In this document: in pieces, positions 22,590 to 33,821 of the stretch
Numbering within the stretch: position 1 is the stretch's first letter
How the letters are laid out: every line of letters begins with the position of its first letter
Source: Limnanthes douglasii subsp. nivea
Taxonomy: Eukaryota > Streptophyta > Magnoliopsida > Brassicales > Limnanthaceae
Direction of reading: 5' to 3'
DNA: 64,000 nucleotides
Assembly: GCA_036936605.1 (NCBI GenBank)
Contig: JAUPFV010000005.1
Span: forward strand, 80,364,885 to 80,428,884
Notes under the pieces: generated by a model
What the model was told of the DNA's origin: nothing
Seen by the model: the letters and a program-made list of their open reading frames with translations, nothing else
Database searches by the model: none
Program-made: the position numbers and the translations under genes

Positions 22590-23513
22590 AACTGAAGGGT
22601 CATCTCTATAGTAGCAAACAACAGCAGGGTGACCATATCTGCTACAAATTTGGCAGGTTGGTTTGTTTTGAGAAAACCTTCCACCTCTGCCTCTGTAAGA
22701 GCTGCCTCGACCTCTGTAGTTAGAGTTAAACCTTCCTCTATAGTTTCTATTGAAGTTTCTGTTTTATCCAGAGTAGCCTCTAGGATTGGCATTGTTGGTT
22801 TGTTGCTTTGTATCATTTCTTTGAGCATAATTAGCACTTGACATACTACATGTAGACATTGTATTTTGCAGGTCATTGAGTTGTTCTAACCTGCTTTCAA
22901 AGGTTAGAAGACTTGTCTGCAGATCAAGCCAAGAGAGACTATCTTTGTCAGCCAGGATGACTACTATTGGTGTGTAGTCACCATCAAGACCTGCAAGAAC
23001 CTGAGTAATCAGATCATCCATGGAGGTAAGACCCCCTGCAAGTATTAGATTGTCAAATATCATTTTCATTCTGTTCAAATAGTCAGACATAGTAGTAGTC
23101 CCTTTACGAGTTTTCTGGAACTCTGCTTTGAAGTAAGTGACTCTAGCTCTTGTATGAGAGCCAGACAGTTTTCCTGCTGCTTCCCAAAGACCTTTGGAGG
23201 TCTCTTCTTCCATTAATTGAGCTGCTATCTCAGGGCTCATAGTGGAACACAGTCAACCAAGCAGCAGTTGGTCCTTTGAGATCCACTCTTCATAGTCTGG
23301 ATTCTCAGATATGTTGCATTCATTATCAATAGAGAGTTTTGGAGGACAGACCTTCTCACCTGAGATATAGCCACCTAGATTGTCGAGTCTAATGTTATTT
23401 GCATTATTGATTGAATGCAGCTGGAGACTCTTTGGAGCAGCAGAGGAGTTGTTGGGAAGAATGGAGCCTATGGAGTCTGAGGACAATGATGGAGATTCAT
23501 CGGAGTTAGCCAT
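22590..23513 (-). pseudogene. Copia-3 gag with internal deletion
   Basis: Starts M-A-N-S-D-E-S-P at 23513, matching the inner ATG of Copia-1 gag. After N-I-R-L-D the roughly 20 residues that include W-R-T-M-V-L-P in the relatives are missing. The deletion (around 23385) keeps the frame. TGA replaces a Trp codon near 23254 and TAA replaces a Gln codon near 22763, in the Gly/Asn/Arg-rich tail. Beyond it the CCHC knuckle C-Q-I-C-S-R-Y-G-H-P is still readable in the same frame and runs into pol. Confidence 0.9.
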
Positions 23514-23541
23514 TCAACGGATCAGAATGGCTCTGATACCA

Positions 23542-23965
23542 AGTAGAAATTAGAGAGTGAGTGATAGAGTAGATTTTTGTAAAGATTTTTTCACTGATTT
23601 CATTCATTGTAGAAATTGCTATTTAAGTACAGATTTGTGATGTAACAAACTTACAGTATATTCCTTAGTTTGTTACAATTCTGTTCATGATTTATACTGG
23701 GTGTTTGGATACAAGGGTAGGATAAGAGTAGGTGTTTGGACATGGAGATAGCACATGGGTCTTCTAGGTTGAGTCTTGTTGGGCTTTAGTAATACCCTTA
23801 GAGTCCAGCAGATCAGGGTCCAAGGTCTGATTCTTCGACCCGATACACAAGCCCATTGCCTTAACCTTAGGACAGACCTCTTGTTCACTGTCGTGCATTG
23901 TTGCCTCTTGTTCCTCAAGGTAGTCATCGTCCACGGTGGCTTTCGCCGACGGTGAGTGCTTGACA
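23542..23965 (-). repeat. Copia-3 5' LTR
   Basis: 424 bp; on the minus strand TGTCAAGCACTC to TTTCTACT, followed by the PBS TGGTATCAGAGC (23530-23541). Confidence 0.95.
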
Positions 23966-23970
23966 ATATG

Positions 23971-24880
23971 CAAGCCAAAAAAATTATCCGGTAAAGGGAA
24001 TTACCACCAAAAATACAAATGGAGGGAATCAGCTAGATTGATTTGCGAAAAAATTCAATTCGCATGAAGCTTATGAAAAATAGCCTTGCACTGGATTCGA
24101 ACTCCATGATAGATATATACATTGGCTATGTGAGTAAATTTATATTAGATATCTTTACATCCAGGGATGTTGGTGATGCGAAAGCAACTGGTGGTATGAC
24201 TAAAATTAAATTATTGTCCAAACGAAGGAAGAGTGGAGGCGAATGTTCTAGATCGGTCTTCTTTGCTTCATTATTTTCTTTCGGGTTAATTTTTGTTTTT
24301 CATTTTTAGATTTTATTTTGTTTTAATTACAAACTTTGTTGTTATATGCGGATTTACAATCAAATTAAACTTTTGTAAGCTAAATTCTCATGTTCCTACG
24401 CTTCCCAATCAAATTTATTTTAAATAAGGTTTCATAAAATATTTATTTTATAAAATAAATTTACAAAATTTCATCTCAAATGTACCAACGGTCGATGTAT
24501 CAAAATATCGGCAGTTAAGCGTGTATGACCGGCGATCTTGTAAGTAGGCTGGATACCTTTTAGATTTATATATATAAATAAATAAATAAGGAAATTTTAT
24601 GCTATTTTTTTAGTTTAAATTATTTTATTTTTATTTTATATTTTCAAACTATTCTATTAGTTATGACGTTTAATTTTTTATGTTTAATGTAATTTTATAA
24701 ATATGATTTTTGTATAGGTGTTTGTGTTAAATCAAATAGTTGGAACAGTAACATTATACGAGTACATTAATTTAACAAATTTTTAGCATAAAATATTACA
24801 ATGACAAAATACATTAATCCATAAGTTTGGGGATGATGTATATGGTGTATTTTTCGCAATCGAAAGCTATATAAAAATAA
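23971..24880. other. Unassigned AT-rich region
   Basis: An 88-codon plus-strand frame at 24043-24309 has no recognisable domain. The rest is strongly AT-rich. No transposon end or RNA gene seen. Confidence 0.5.
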
Positions 24881-25021
24881 GGATGTAAATGTCGCATTAA
24901 TCCAACAACAAACTACAAAAGTAAACATGAAATATTTGCATGGTTAAAATGTTTATTATCCATGTAAATATTTACGTGTTCATTTGTAGTTTGTTGTTGG
25001 ATTAATGCGACATTTACATCC
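24881..25021. repeat. 141-nt near-perfect inverted repeat (hairpin)
   Basis: The left arm begins GGATGTAAATGTCGCATTAA at 24881. Its exact complement closes the right arm at 25021. The outer 38 or so base pairs are perfect, the inner 20 or so pair with a few mismatches and a bulge, and about 16 bases form the loop around 24944-24960. Both strands could fold. It could be a small MITE, the remnant of an inverted duplication, or a hairpin RNA source. No flanking target duplication is evident. Confidence 0.85.
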
Positions 25022-25136
25022 ACATTTATCTCGATTTTATCTGTTTGAGAAATCGAATGAGGTACATTTCGTAATGGAAAAAAATGAAACTTATATGTCG
25101 ATGACGCTACATATACCTGCCGTATCAGCATAATAC

Positions 25137-25159
25137 TATATATATATATATATATATAT
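25137..25159. repeat. (TA)n microsatellite
   Basis: About eleven alternating TA dinucleotides. Confidence 0.9.
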
Positions 25160-25952
25160 GAACTTTACCGTAATCCATAGTCTAATCATAAAGTTCAACT
25201 TTAATAATCTTCCACCCATTATAGTAGACGTACAACCGATACAAAATTATTGATAACTGTAATGACCGTCGGGTTTAGTTTCGTTAATCGTAAACATAAG
25301 AGGCCTATAATAAATAAAAGATTATCATATGTAACCGTTTGAATCACCAAAAAATAGTTTAAAACCAATATTCTAGCTCGTTTATTTCACTATTCATCAT
25401 TTACTACGACTAATTTTTTACCAGATAGCAACAACAACGTATAAGCTCCAATTACCAAATTTTATTCTACGGATATATATGCTCATTAGCGTGTGTCAAA
25501 ATTTTGAAATGTACAGGTAGAGTTCTTCTCTCTCCACACATTCATCGGTGCATTTTTAAAAAATTTACCTATTGCATGTGAATTTTCTTTTTCTAAATCA
25601 ACCACGTGTTTGAAATAATATTTATCTTGTTTATCCAATTTTTATTTCGAGAGATCAACCATCATTCTATTTGTATGTACCATTATATATAACATTTTCC
25701 AATAGTCGATCAAAGATTATAAAATCGTCAGAATAATAACTCGTGAATCTCGTACCAACACTACGAACAATATGTAACTCGTATTGCACACATAATATTT
25801 TTATACACCGCTTTTATATCTTTAACAACTTTCACTTCCCAAAAAAAATATAAATTAGTGTTCGAGATGTTACCTTTGGGTTTAGTGAACATCTTTCCTC
25901 TGAAACATTTGATTGATTCGTGTTTCACATCGACTGAACGATGAACCTTACC

Positions 25953-26400
25953 CTAAAACAACTCAAAGTTAAGCTTATTCATACCAACAAAATGATTTAG
26001 GTTGAAATGAGCACTCCTCACCTTGTTAGTGATCGTGTTTCCAAAATGTATGAACTTTTTAATTTTGTATGAGACAAACGTTTTGATATAAGGAACAAAC
26101 CAAGATATTTCAGTATGTTCGGTTTCTTGAGTATAATATTTTGCCTCACATTTCATCTCATCTGGACTGCTTTCGAATTCATGGCATGTCTCTGACTATA
26201 TCATATGATTCCACAAACATAAAGCCATCTAATGTTTTTCTCCTTTATTTATTTTTTCAGATTCGCAAGGATTTGCATGTTAGTGTACCATTGATATAGC
26301 ATGTGTGTTATTTCCAGAATCACTTGTTCAAGAGAATACATCAACGCTAAGTCTTTATTTGTCAAAACTATGATCGATTTTCCAATAGATTAAGCTACCA
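25953..26400 (-). pseudogene. Decayed MULE/FAR1-type transposase fragment
   Basis: Two blocks on the minus strand resemble the plant MULE transposase core. At about 26380-26240 there is T-N-K-D-L-A-L-M-Y-S-L-E-Q-V then H-M-L-Y-Q-W-Y-T-N, like the family pattern T-D-R-x-L-A-L-M-N-A with L-L-C-R-W-H-I. At about 26090-25985 there is I-H-F-G-N-T-I-T-N-K-V-R-S-A-H, like H-F-G-N-x-T-T-N-R-V-E-S-A-H. The conserved Asp of the first block is replaced by Asn and the Glu of the second by Arg. With a stop between them, the fragment is inactive. Order and spacing fit one ancient transposase. Ends and TIRs were not found. Confidence 0.55.
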
Positions 26401-27860
26401 TCAAATATTACAAAATATCTAATACCCACTTCAAATTGTCAACTTTATCCATTAACATAAACCTAAGTACGACGTAAAAAGTCAAACTTGTGGACGTTTC
26501 TCTAACGATATCATATAATTTATTATCTTTTAGATGTTACCTTTTAATAGTAGTTTTAGAAACATCTGAAACAAATCTAGACTAACCGAGTGTGCAACAA
26601 ATTGTTTTGTAATAATATCACTTTGATCTTCGCTGGATCTAAGTCATTTTGAATAGTTTAACCTTTTCAGTTTTGACTAACAATTATTACAATTGTGAAT
26701 GGCTGAATTTCTTCAATATCTGATATTTTTGTCAAATGTTTTATACAATGCACATAGACGACGTATTTTTATCGTTCAACTTTCTTCACTTCGTTTAAAA
26801 TTTCTCAACGGCGAATTCCCATGAAGTTCGAATGTTGTACAAATTTCAACTTTTCTTTAAAAAAATTTATTGCATACGAATGACTCTCTAATGTTCCACA
26901 ATTAAAGGGTTGCACATCCTGCCTATAACCTCTAAAGACCATTCATCTCTGGTGATCATAGTTCTTTAAGCTTGAAAATACATCTATAATTTTTTTACCC
27001 AATCAAATTTCTCTTAAGATCATTTTGCTATACCAACCTTTTTCAATATGAAACTTTCAAATTTAAATAACATTCGAGGATTTCTTCCGATTTTGCATCT
27101 TCGTGAAGCTTTAATATAATAACCAACTTGTTTGGTTTATCGGTCACTTTAACTAACTCAAAAAAATTATTTTACGTATAATAACTCATTTAAAAAAATA
27201 AATAACTTAATCTGTAACTCAATCTTATGTAATTTTATATGTATCATTTCACTCACACGATACCAAGTGGTATTTAATTGGTATCGAGTTGTTTATGACT
27301 TACTAGATAGGTTTAATATTATTGTGTTTTATTATTGATACAACAGTAATTAAATAAAATTTGGAAGGTGTTTTTAGTTGGATTTAATGGAATTTTAGGG
27401 GCGGATTTCATTAAAATATAAACTTTAATGTGAAACCAGATAATAAGTTAGTTCAAAAATATATAACTCAAAAGATCATAGGGTATTGTGAGGAAACAAC
27501 TAATCTTTCAACTTTACGTGACATATTCTTTTTAGAGGAAGGTAAAATATAATTGAAATTGAGAATCTGATCATGAATTTTGGCTATAGAGTTTTGTTCA
27601 AGACTATAGATCATTGAAGGGATAGAAAAATACCTCCAATTATCGTGTGACAAAAATTAAGTTGTTTAGGATTCAAAAAGTAATAGAAGCTCAGTAAGTC
27701 CAAACTTGTATGTATACTAAATATTGAGTTCATTAAATTGTTGTAGAACACATCATGACAAACTCTGTATTAGTGAATCGTTTAGCTAAGGAACTTGGTG
27801 TCTAAAGCTTTTATTGAAACAATATAAATATGGTTGTTGGGTGTCTATAAGATTATTTGT
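26401..27860. other. Decayed AT-rich sequence, no assignable gene
   Basis: Probably includes more of the MULE and the 3' part of the neighbouring Copia, but no block is clear enough to name. Short frames near 27468-27653 match nothing I recognise. Confidence 0.45.
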
Positions 27861-27871
27861 TTCTCATGCAG

Positions 27872-30800
27872 TTAGGTTTTCATATTTATTATCATATTCC
27901 TATGTTTGCAAGCTACCAATATGTCATTCACATACAATAACAAAATAATATATCTCTCAATATTTGTTTTCCCATTATAATAGACACATTGGTCATAGTT
28001 AAACCCGTAATCCATCTTGTCAATATTTTTCAAACCCATCGGGTTCGGGTACCCATCAGGTAAGAATATTTTGTTTGTCATGTCCAAACTCATCAATTTT
28101 GAGTTCTCACCAGCGGATACCCTATGCATATCTATTTATCTATACATATTTAATGGATCTCATAAAAGAATGAAATTTTCGATTCTACTACCTCAATGAC
28201 TGTTTAAGCTCATAAATGGTTCTCTTCCACAAACACGCATAAATCTCATTTCCTTCTTCAAACCTCTTTGGTTTACACATATAAATTGTCTCTTCCATTT
28301 CACCATGCAAAAAGGTAGTAGTAATATTCATTTGATCTAGCTCATGATCAACTCTAACAAAAATTGACAGTAGAACCCTGATGGAGGTTTGTTTCACAAT
28401 GGTAAAAAATATTTCATTGAAATCGCCACCCACTTTTTACGTAAAGCCTCTAGCCACGAGCCTAAACTTGTATGGTAACTCTAAAACAATATAATTCGCT
28501 TCCTATTGAATATCCATTTACTCCCAACCAGCTTTTGGTTCTTAGGATTCTTCATAAGAATCCAAATGTTCATCTTGTTTGAAGATCTCAGTTCTTCTTT
28601 CATACATATAAGTTATTTTTCTTTATCGTTACTCTTGATACTATCGTGATATGTTTCGGATTCCACTATATCATTGAACTCATTAATACTTTTCAAGCAT
28701 AAAGTGTTGCACAAAAGTTGTTCAAAGGCTTTAGTGATGTAGTTAAAATCGCCCATGACAATCCACTCAAGTGCATTATTGGCAAAGGTTCACATTTTGT
28801 CCCAAAAAGAAAGTCTCCACATATTTCAATGAACAAAACATAATCATTAAGATATAAAAAATCATACATATGTTGCTATTTGTTTGGTATTTTTCTATAT
28901 CCCTTATTAGTTGGTAATTTTCTCATTCATGTTAGTCTCATATATTATCATCTAAATGACCTGGAACAACATAGCCTCAGACGCATGTAGTGGTTGAACC
29001 TTCTTTTGTACGACCCGAGGCAAAACCAAACCCAAAATCGTATTTGGTAAAAGCATCAGTTGCTTCACTTTGGATAAGATCATATCCATCATCAACTTCA
29101 CATATCATCATGGCATACTAGGTCGAGTCTCTATCGCCTTCTTCAATGATATGCCCTTTTTATTGAAAACCATGTTCATGCTTATCAAATCCTTTTAACT
29201 TCCAAGTCAAGACACCACAACCTATACCCTTTTAATCATTCTGGATGGCTGTCGAAGAAATGTTAAACTAATTTTGGCCTAAGCTTATCATACTTCACAT
29301 GTGTATAGGAAGCACATCTGAACACTCTTAAATGTTCTAGCATAGGTTTCCCTTTAGTATAAGCCTCTTGAAGACAAAAAAAAACTTAAGCGTCGATGAT
29401 ATACGTAACTGCTGTCATAGCTTCTCCTAAGAAGCTTCAACCATACTTAAAGCATACATCTAACCCATTCCAAAATGGTTCAATTCATTGCCCCTGCATG
29501 CCCGTTCTGTTAAGGAGTCCCAGATACGGTTCAGTGTCTAACAATGCCATGATTTTTACAATAGTCAGTGAACTCCTTGTTGGTATACTCCAAGTCATTA
29601 TCAATGTAAAACTTCTTCAGCATTTTCCCGGTTTTATTCTCGACCAAACTTTTCCAATTCACAAAGACAACAAACACTTCGTCTTTGGTCTTCAAAAGTA
29701 AAAAACATACTTTCTTGGAATAGTAATCAATCACCACAAGAAAGTACCTTGCACCATCTAGCATAAGTTCTCATGTTGGACACCAAATGTCTGAATGAAT
29801 ATAATTAAGTACTTCATTAGATGTGTGTTTGCTAGACATAAACTTCACCCGTTTACTCTTACCCAAAATGCAGCTTCGAAAAAAGCTCAGCTTCTGAACT
29901 GTCGTACCATCTAACAACCCTTCTTTTCTTAATTTATTAAGTCATTTCTCACTTACACGGCCTAGTCCATCACCACAACCTGGTAGAATCTTTCACCATA
30001 CTAGATACACACCCTAATATAGTACACTTAATAACTAACACACTATTTGTCCTATAGGCTTTTATAACAACAATGGAGCTTTCCGAAATCCTAAATATGT
30101 CATTTTCATAACAATAATGAAGCCATTACTCATCTAACATCCTGATAGAAATAATGTTACGTTTAACTATGGTTGCATACCTTATATTGTTAATCACTCT
30201 CTCAAGTTTTATAGACAACTTGAGTCGTACCGTTCCGATCCATTTTACATCACATGATTCGTCAATACCAATGTTGACCCTCTGATCAGCAAGCATTCGC
30301 ATGTCTTCAAATCCATACTTATTCATGTGAAATAATGCACCCAAATCCAACACCTATTTGTTGATGTACCTGTAAGAATCAAGAAGTGATTAACCCACCA
30401 GCGTACTTACAATCATCATAAACCACTCCAACATCTATGACTTCCAATTTCTGATAGTTGTTTCCATTTCCCTTCTCTAGTTTCGATTATATGTTAAAAA
30501 AATTTCATCTTTGACAAATTACCTTTGAACCCATCTTAGCCCGTTTGGACTAAGCATGTGCATTCGGTTCTTCGGTTCGGTTCGGTTCTTTCGGTTCTCG
30601 GTTCTTTTGGTTCTTCAAAACTAGTACCTATTTAGGAACCGAATAAATTTCGGTTCGGTTTGGTTCAGTTCTTCTTAATTCGGTTTGGTGTGGGTACTTA
30701 ACTCGGTTCCAATCGGGTAGTTTTGGATACTTTAAATGCTTTGCAATATCAACATATATATAAAAAAATTTACACTTTAAAACAATAAAACTATGTTAGA

Positions 30801-31860
30801 TTGTAAGAAAAAAATACTAAATATAAAAAATATTCAAAATTAATATATTAAAGAATAATATTAGTAATATAAAAAAATGGAGAGATGATATCAACTTTAT
30901 TAAATTATACAAAGGTTGATATTTTGTTATTTTGTTTATACACATAATAGTTTGTAAATATCTCGCCACTTTGAATAAAGTATGTTGTCATTTAGTAAAG
31001 AGAACATAATTAGAGATCAATGATAAAAGACAAATTTTGAGGAATCTATCTTTGAAAAAGAAAATATATTTTCAAAACAATTCAAAATTAAGGGTTAATA
31101 CATAGGTTCGGTTCCTAACGGGTACCCCCGGTTCTTCGGTTCGGTCCCGAGAACCGTGAGTAATTGAAAACTGGAACCATTTGGGTATTATGAAAGAACT
31201 AAATCTACTTTGGTTCGGTTCTTTTGGTTCGGTTCGGTTCGGTTCTTTCGGTTCCGGGTAAAATGCCCATCCCTAGTTTGGACTTTGACTGAGAATTTAC
31301 TCTTCTTTTACTTGAATGTATTTTTCTTGAACGATCTCTCAGACTCAATTTGTTCTCTTCTGAGTCACCATTTACAACACTCTTCTTTCGAATATATTTT
31401 TAATTTAAGGATCTCTTGACTTCAACCATCGTAGGGGAGTCTGTCCCATAGATCATGGTGTCAATAAAGTGTTCATACTCCTTCGATAGAAAGCTCAAGA
31501 GGATGATTACTCGATCTTCTTCTTCCACCATTACACCAACTACATTCAAGTCGTGTAGGATTCAGTTGTAATTATCTAGGTGCCTCAGGATCTCTGTGCT
31601 ACTATTTATGATAACATGAAAACTTGTTTCTTTATATACACTATGTTCACCAACGACTTCTTCTTGTAAATCAACTTCAGAAAATTGCATATCCCTAACT
31701 TCCTAGGCTATTCGAATACCTCTTGTAGCATTTCATCTCCCAAGCTCAATATAAGGCCACTATGAGCTTTAGACAATACAACAACATCAACCTGTGTACA
31801 TTTATTGTCGATAACAGTCACCAATCTTTTTTCCACCAGGTAAGACTTAACCTTAATTCT
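27872..31860 (-). pseudogene. Ancient Ty1/Copia gag-pol, split by a MITE
   Basis: Domains appear in Copia order on the minus strand. A gag piece (D-T-M-I-Y-G-T-D-S then L-N before basic residues) lies near 31460-31380. Protease/pre-integrase (L-D-L-G-A-L-F-H-M, then G-I-G-like spacing and L-S-I-K-L) lies at 30353-30126. The integrase core (F-L-V-V-I-D-Y-Y-S, I-D-N-D-L-E-Y, Y-C-K-N-H-G-I) is at 29764-29531. RT (I-R-V-L-L, T-T-F-L-H-G-E-M-E-E-T-I-Y-M) is at 28433-28190, with Y-V-N-D-I-L at about 27950 in place of Y-V-D-D. Stops and shifts are frequent. The catalytic Asp changed to Asn in Y-V-N-D would by itself kill RT. It looks TNT1/Tork-like and is far older than Copia-1 to Copia-3. Confidence 0.75.
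30552..31275. mobile_element. Non-autonomous hAT-type MITE rich in CGGTT repeats
   Basis: The 724-bp element lies between direct copies of GTTTGGACT (30543-30551 and 31276-31284). hAT elements make 8-bp duplications, and nine matching bases are seen. The right end on the minus strand reads TAGGGATGGGCAT, the typical hAT terminus; the left end reads AAGCATGTGCAT, matching it at 9 of 12 positions. The interior is non-coding. Runs of CGGTTC/GGTTCGGTTC lie near both ends in the same orientation, with AT-rich DNA between. It inserted in the decayed Copia between its gag and protease parts. Confidence 0.78.
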
Positions 31861-32039
31861 CCAAAGATTGAAATCATTAGATCTGTCATTTTTAAAGGCT
31901 AAGCTTCATGAAACTCATCTTTTGTGTCGTTTACTATAGGAGAGGTCTACTTCTCCAGCCTATAAATAACGAACGATCTACTTATTCTATTGTTGTTAAA
32001 CACTCAACGCACAACTTGTTGGGGGTTAAACTAGTACAC

Positions 32040-32520
32040 GAATCGGTCACAACCATAATCGATATACGATTAAAAGAACATACAAAAGAACATTCTATTT
32101 TCTACATACAAGACGAGCAACAAATAAAATAAAGTATAATAAAACCAAGAACACAAGACAATATTTAATGTGGTCCAGATAGTGAACAAATTCTATATCC
32201 ATAAGTAATTGATACTCTTTTCTATATAAGTAAGTTATAGAAGACTCTCCGAACATAAAAGACTCAATCACTATTTGTAACAAAAGATAACGTGATTCAT
32301 GGAAGCCTCGCGTTAGTATTTATCTCTCACCTCACTTATCTCTCAATACACCTAAAGCTATTTCACTTTCTCAAGAAATATCTTCTCACGTAATTGTGTA
32401 TCTACAATTACAGCTACATCACATCGTAATTGCGTCACACATTCCATTGCAATATCTTCTTCTGTTTATAGGTAAAAAAGAAAACCTAATTCTTCATTAG
32501 ACACTCTATATTGAAGCCCA
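32040..32520 (-). repeat. Possible LTR remnant of the ancient Copia
   Basis: Lies upstream (minus strand) of the gag piece. It contains features often seen in plant Copia LTRs, such as AATGTGGTCC near 32170 and closely spaced ATAT/TATAA motifs. No matching second LTR or PBS was found. Confidence 0.3.
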
Positions 32521-32599
32521 CTAATCAACGACTGAAATAGCTCATACTTCATTAATATATGAAGGCTCGATTAAGATATGAGACCTACTAAAAAAATAT

Positions 32600-32705
32600 T
32601 ATATTTCGGCCTAAAGATGCTACAATCCAGCGCTTAGGATTAAAATGAATATCATATATCGGCCTATAGGTGCTACAATCCAGCGGTTTGGATTAGAGTA
32701 GGGTT
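32600..32705. repeat. Two 50-bp direct repeats
   Basis: Imperfect tandem copies, each with CGGCCTA...GGTGCTACAATCCAGCG-type sequence, beginning near 32605 and 32658. Function unknown. Confidence 0.75.
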
Positions 32706-32909
32706 TCTAATCAAGTTGGTTACACCACCGTGCTTCGGCTAGCCTTGCGTCGACTAGCCTTCATGGACCAGTCCTACTTCAACTCGGCACATATTTCATT
32801 CGACCCAACTGTCAACAGTCTTTTACAACTTGTCTCAACCCTTATGATAAACATATGTTTATGTAACTAAGTAATGTTTCAATCTTGAGAGAGTTTAAAC
32901 AGTTCTTGT

Positions 32910-33143
32910 TTATACATATAACAGTAGAACCAACATCAATGTAGTACTTGGGTAATACCTCTTTTGACGAGATACTTCTAGCTTACACGTAACAACTTTT
33001 ATAAGATCTAGTAAGCGTTGCAAAATCCTCAGTCTGCCATCTTCACTCTTATAGTCAAACCATTTCTCAACTAAAATTCTAAGAGAAAGAATATTATGTT
33101 TTATTTTAAGGATATACCTCGCACATTTGTTATAAATTCTCAA
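32910..33143 (-). pseudogene. Copia GAG-pre-integrase remnant
   Basis: A 77-residue minus-strand frame reads L-K-I-K-H-N-I-L-S-L-R-I-L-V-E-K, followed by E-D-G-R-L-R-I. It fits the region after the Copia protease (pattern K-H-N-I-L-S-L-G-Q-L-x-E-K-G). No neighbouring domain connects to it, so it is an isolated scrap of another element. Confidence 0.5.
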
Positions 33144-33559
33144 TTGTTATAGAAATATTGAGTCGAATGTTATTAATTATGTTCATAGCACATGGTTATC
33201 AAACTTTTAATATCACCTTACCACCATAAAAAAACTTAAGGTATTCAAAGAATTGTTTTTTGGAAGACATATGGATGAAACTTTTGAATCCAAAACTCTC
33301 GTGTCCTTTTAACGACAAGTTTAAGTCATTAAAACAACAATCATTAAAACAACAAACATGTTCATAATTATTTGAGACTATTGAGTAATTTACAACTTCA
33401 AACTTTCGAAGAATATTTATCTTCTTCCTCTAAGATGAGTTCTTACTCTATGAAATGAGAAAACTCACTGAAATATCCACAAAATGCAGTTAGAAGAAGA
33501 TGATCGAAAAACACACTTAGATGAATCCAAATCAAAAACCCTCTGGACAGATTGCAGAG

Positions 33560-33805
33560 GACAAGTAGACGAGCCTTCTCACCAAAATTGAAGCTGATCG
33601 GACAACCGGAGACAGTCCGATTGAAAGCACAAAGTTCCGCGTCGAATCACCTTTTTCTCTCAAAAACTGCACTATATAATATGATGCTAATTTCCGAAAG
33701 ACACTATATAAATATATATTTATACATAAACCAAAATCCTATGTGTTATCCAAATTGGGCTTAGCCCATATGATAATTGGAATCCCACATAGGAAGAGCC
33801 CAACA
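33560..33805 (-). repeat. Copia-4 3' LTR (outer end uncertain)
   Basis: On the minus strand it begins TGTTGGGCTCTTCC at 33805, after the purine tract AAGGGGAGATT (33806-33816). It contains a TATA-like AT-rich stretch near 33700-33725. The far end is not defined because the 5' partner LTR is missing. Confidence 0.6.
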
Positions 33806-33821
33806 AATCTCCCCTTCATGA

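Larger units (their letters stand above)
18804..23965 (-). mobile_element. Copia-3: full-length Ty1/Copia element on the minus strand, coding-dead
   Basis: LTRs of exactly 424 bp each (23542-23965 is the 5' LTR, 18804-19227 the 3' LTR) differ at about 20 positions, about 95% identity, so this is the oldest of the three full-length Copia copies. The perfect 5-bp duplication ATATG is at 18799-18803 and 23966-23970. The tRNA-Met PBS lies at 23530-23541 and the purine tract at 19228-19240 (both minus). Gag and pol are of the same family as Copia-1 and Copia-2 with an unrelated LTR. The interior has an in-frame gag deletion, two or more stops and several frameshifts. Confidence 0.96.

Noticed and set aside
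24043..24309. 88-codon open frame next to Copia-3
   Set aside because: No domain, low-complexity hydrophobic end and AT-rich flanks; chance frame is likelier.
33552..33764. 70-codon plus-strand frame before Copia-4
   Set aside because: Lies within the putative Copia-4 LTR and has no recognisable product.
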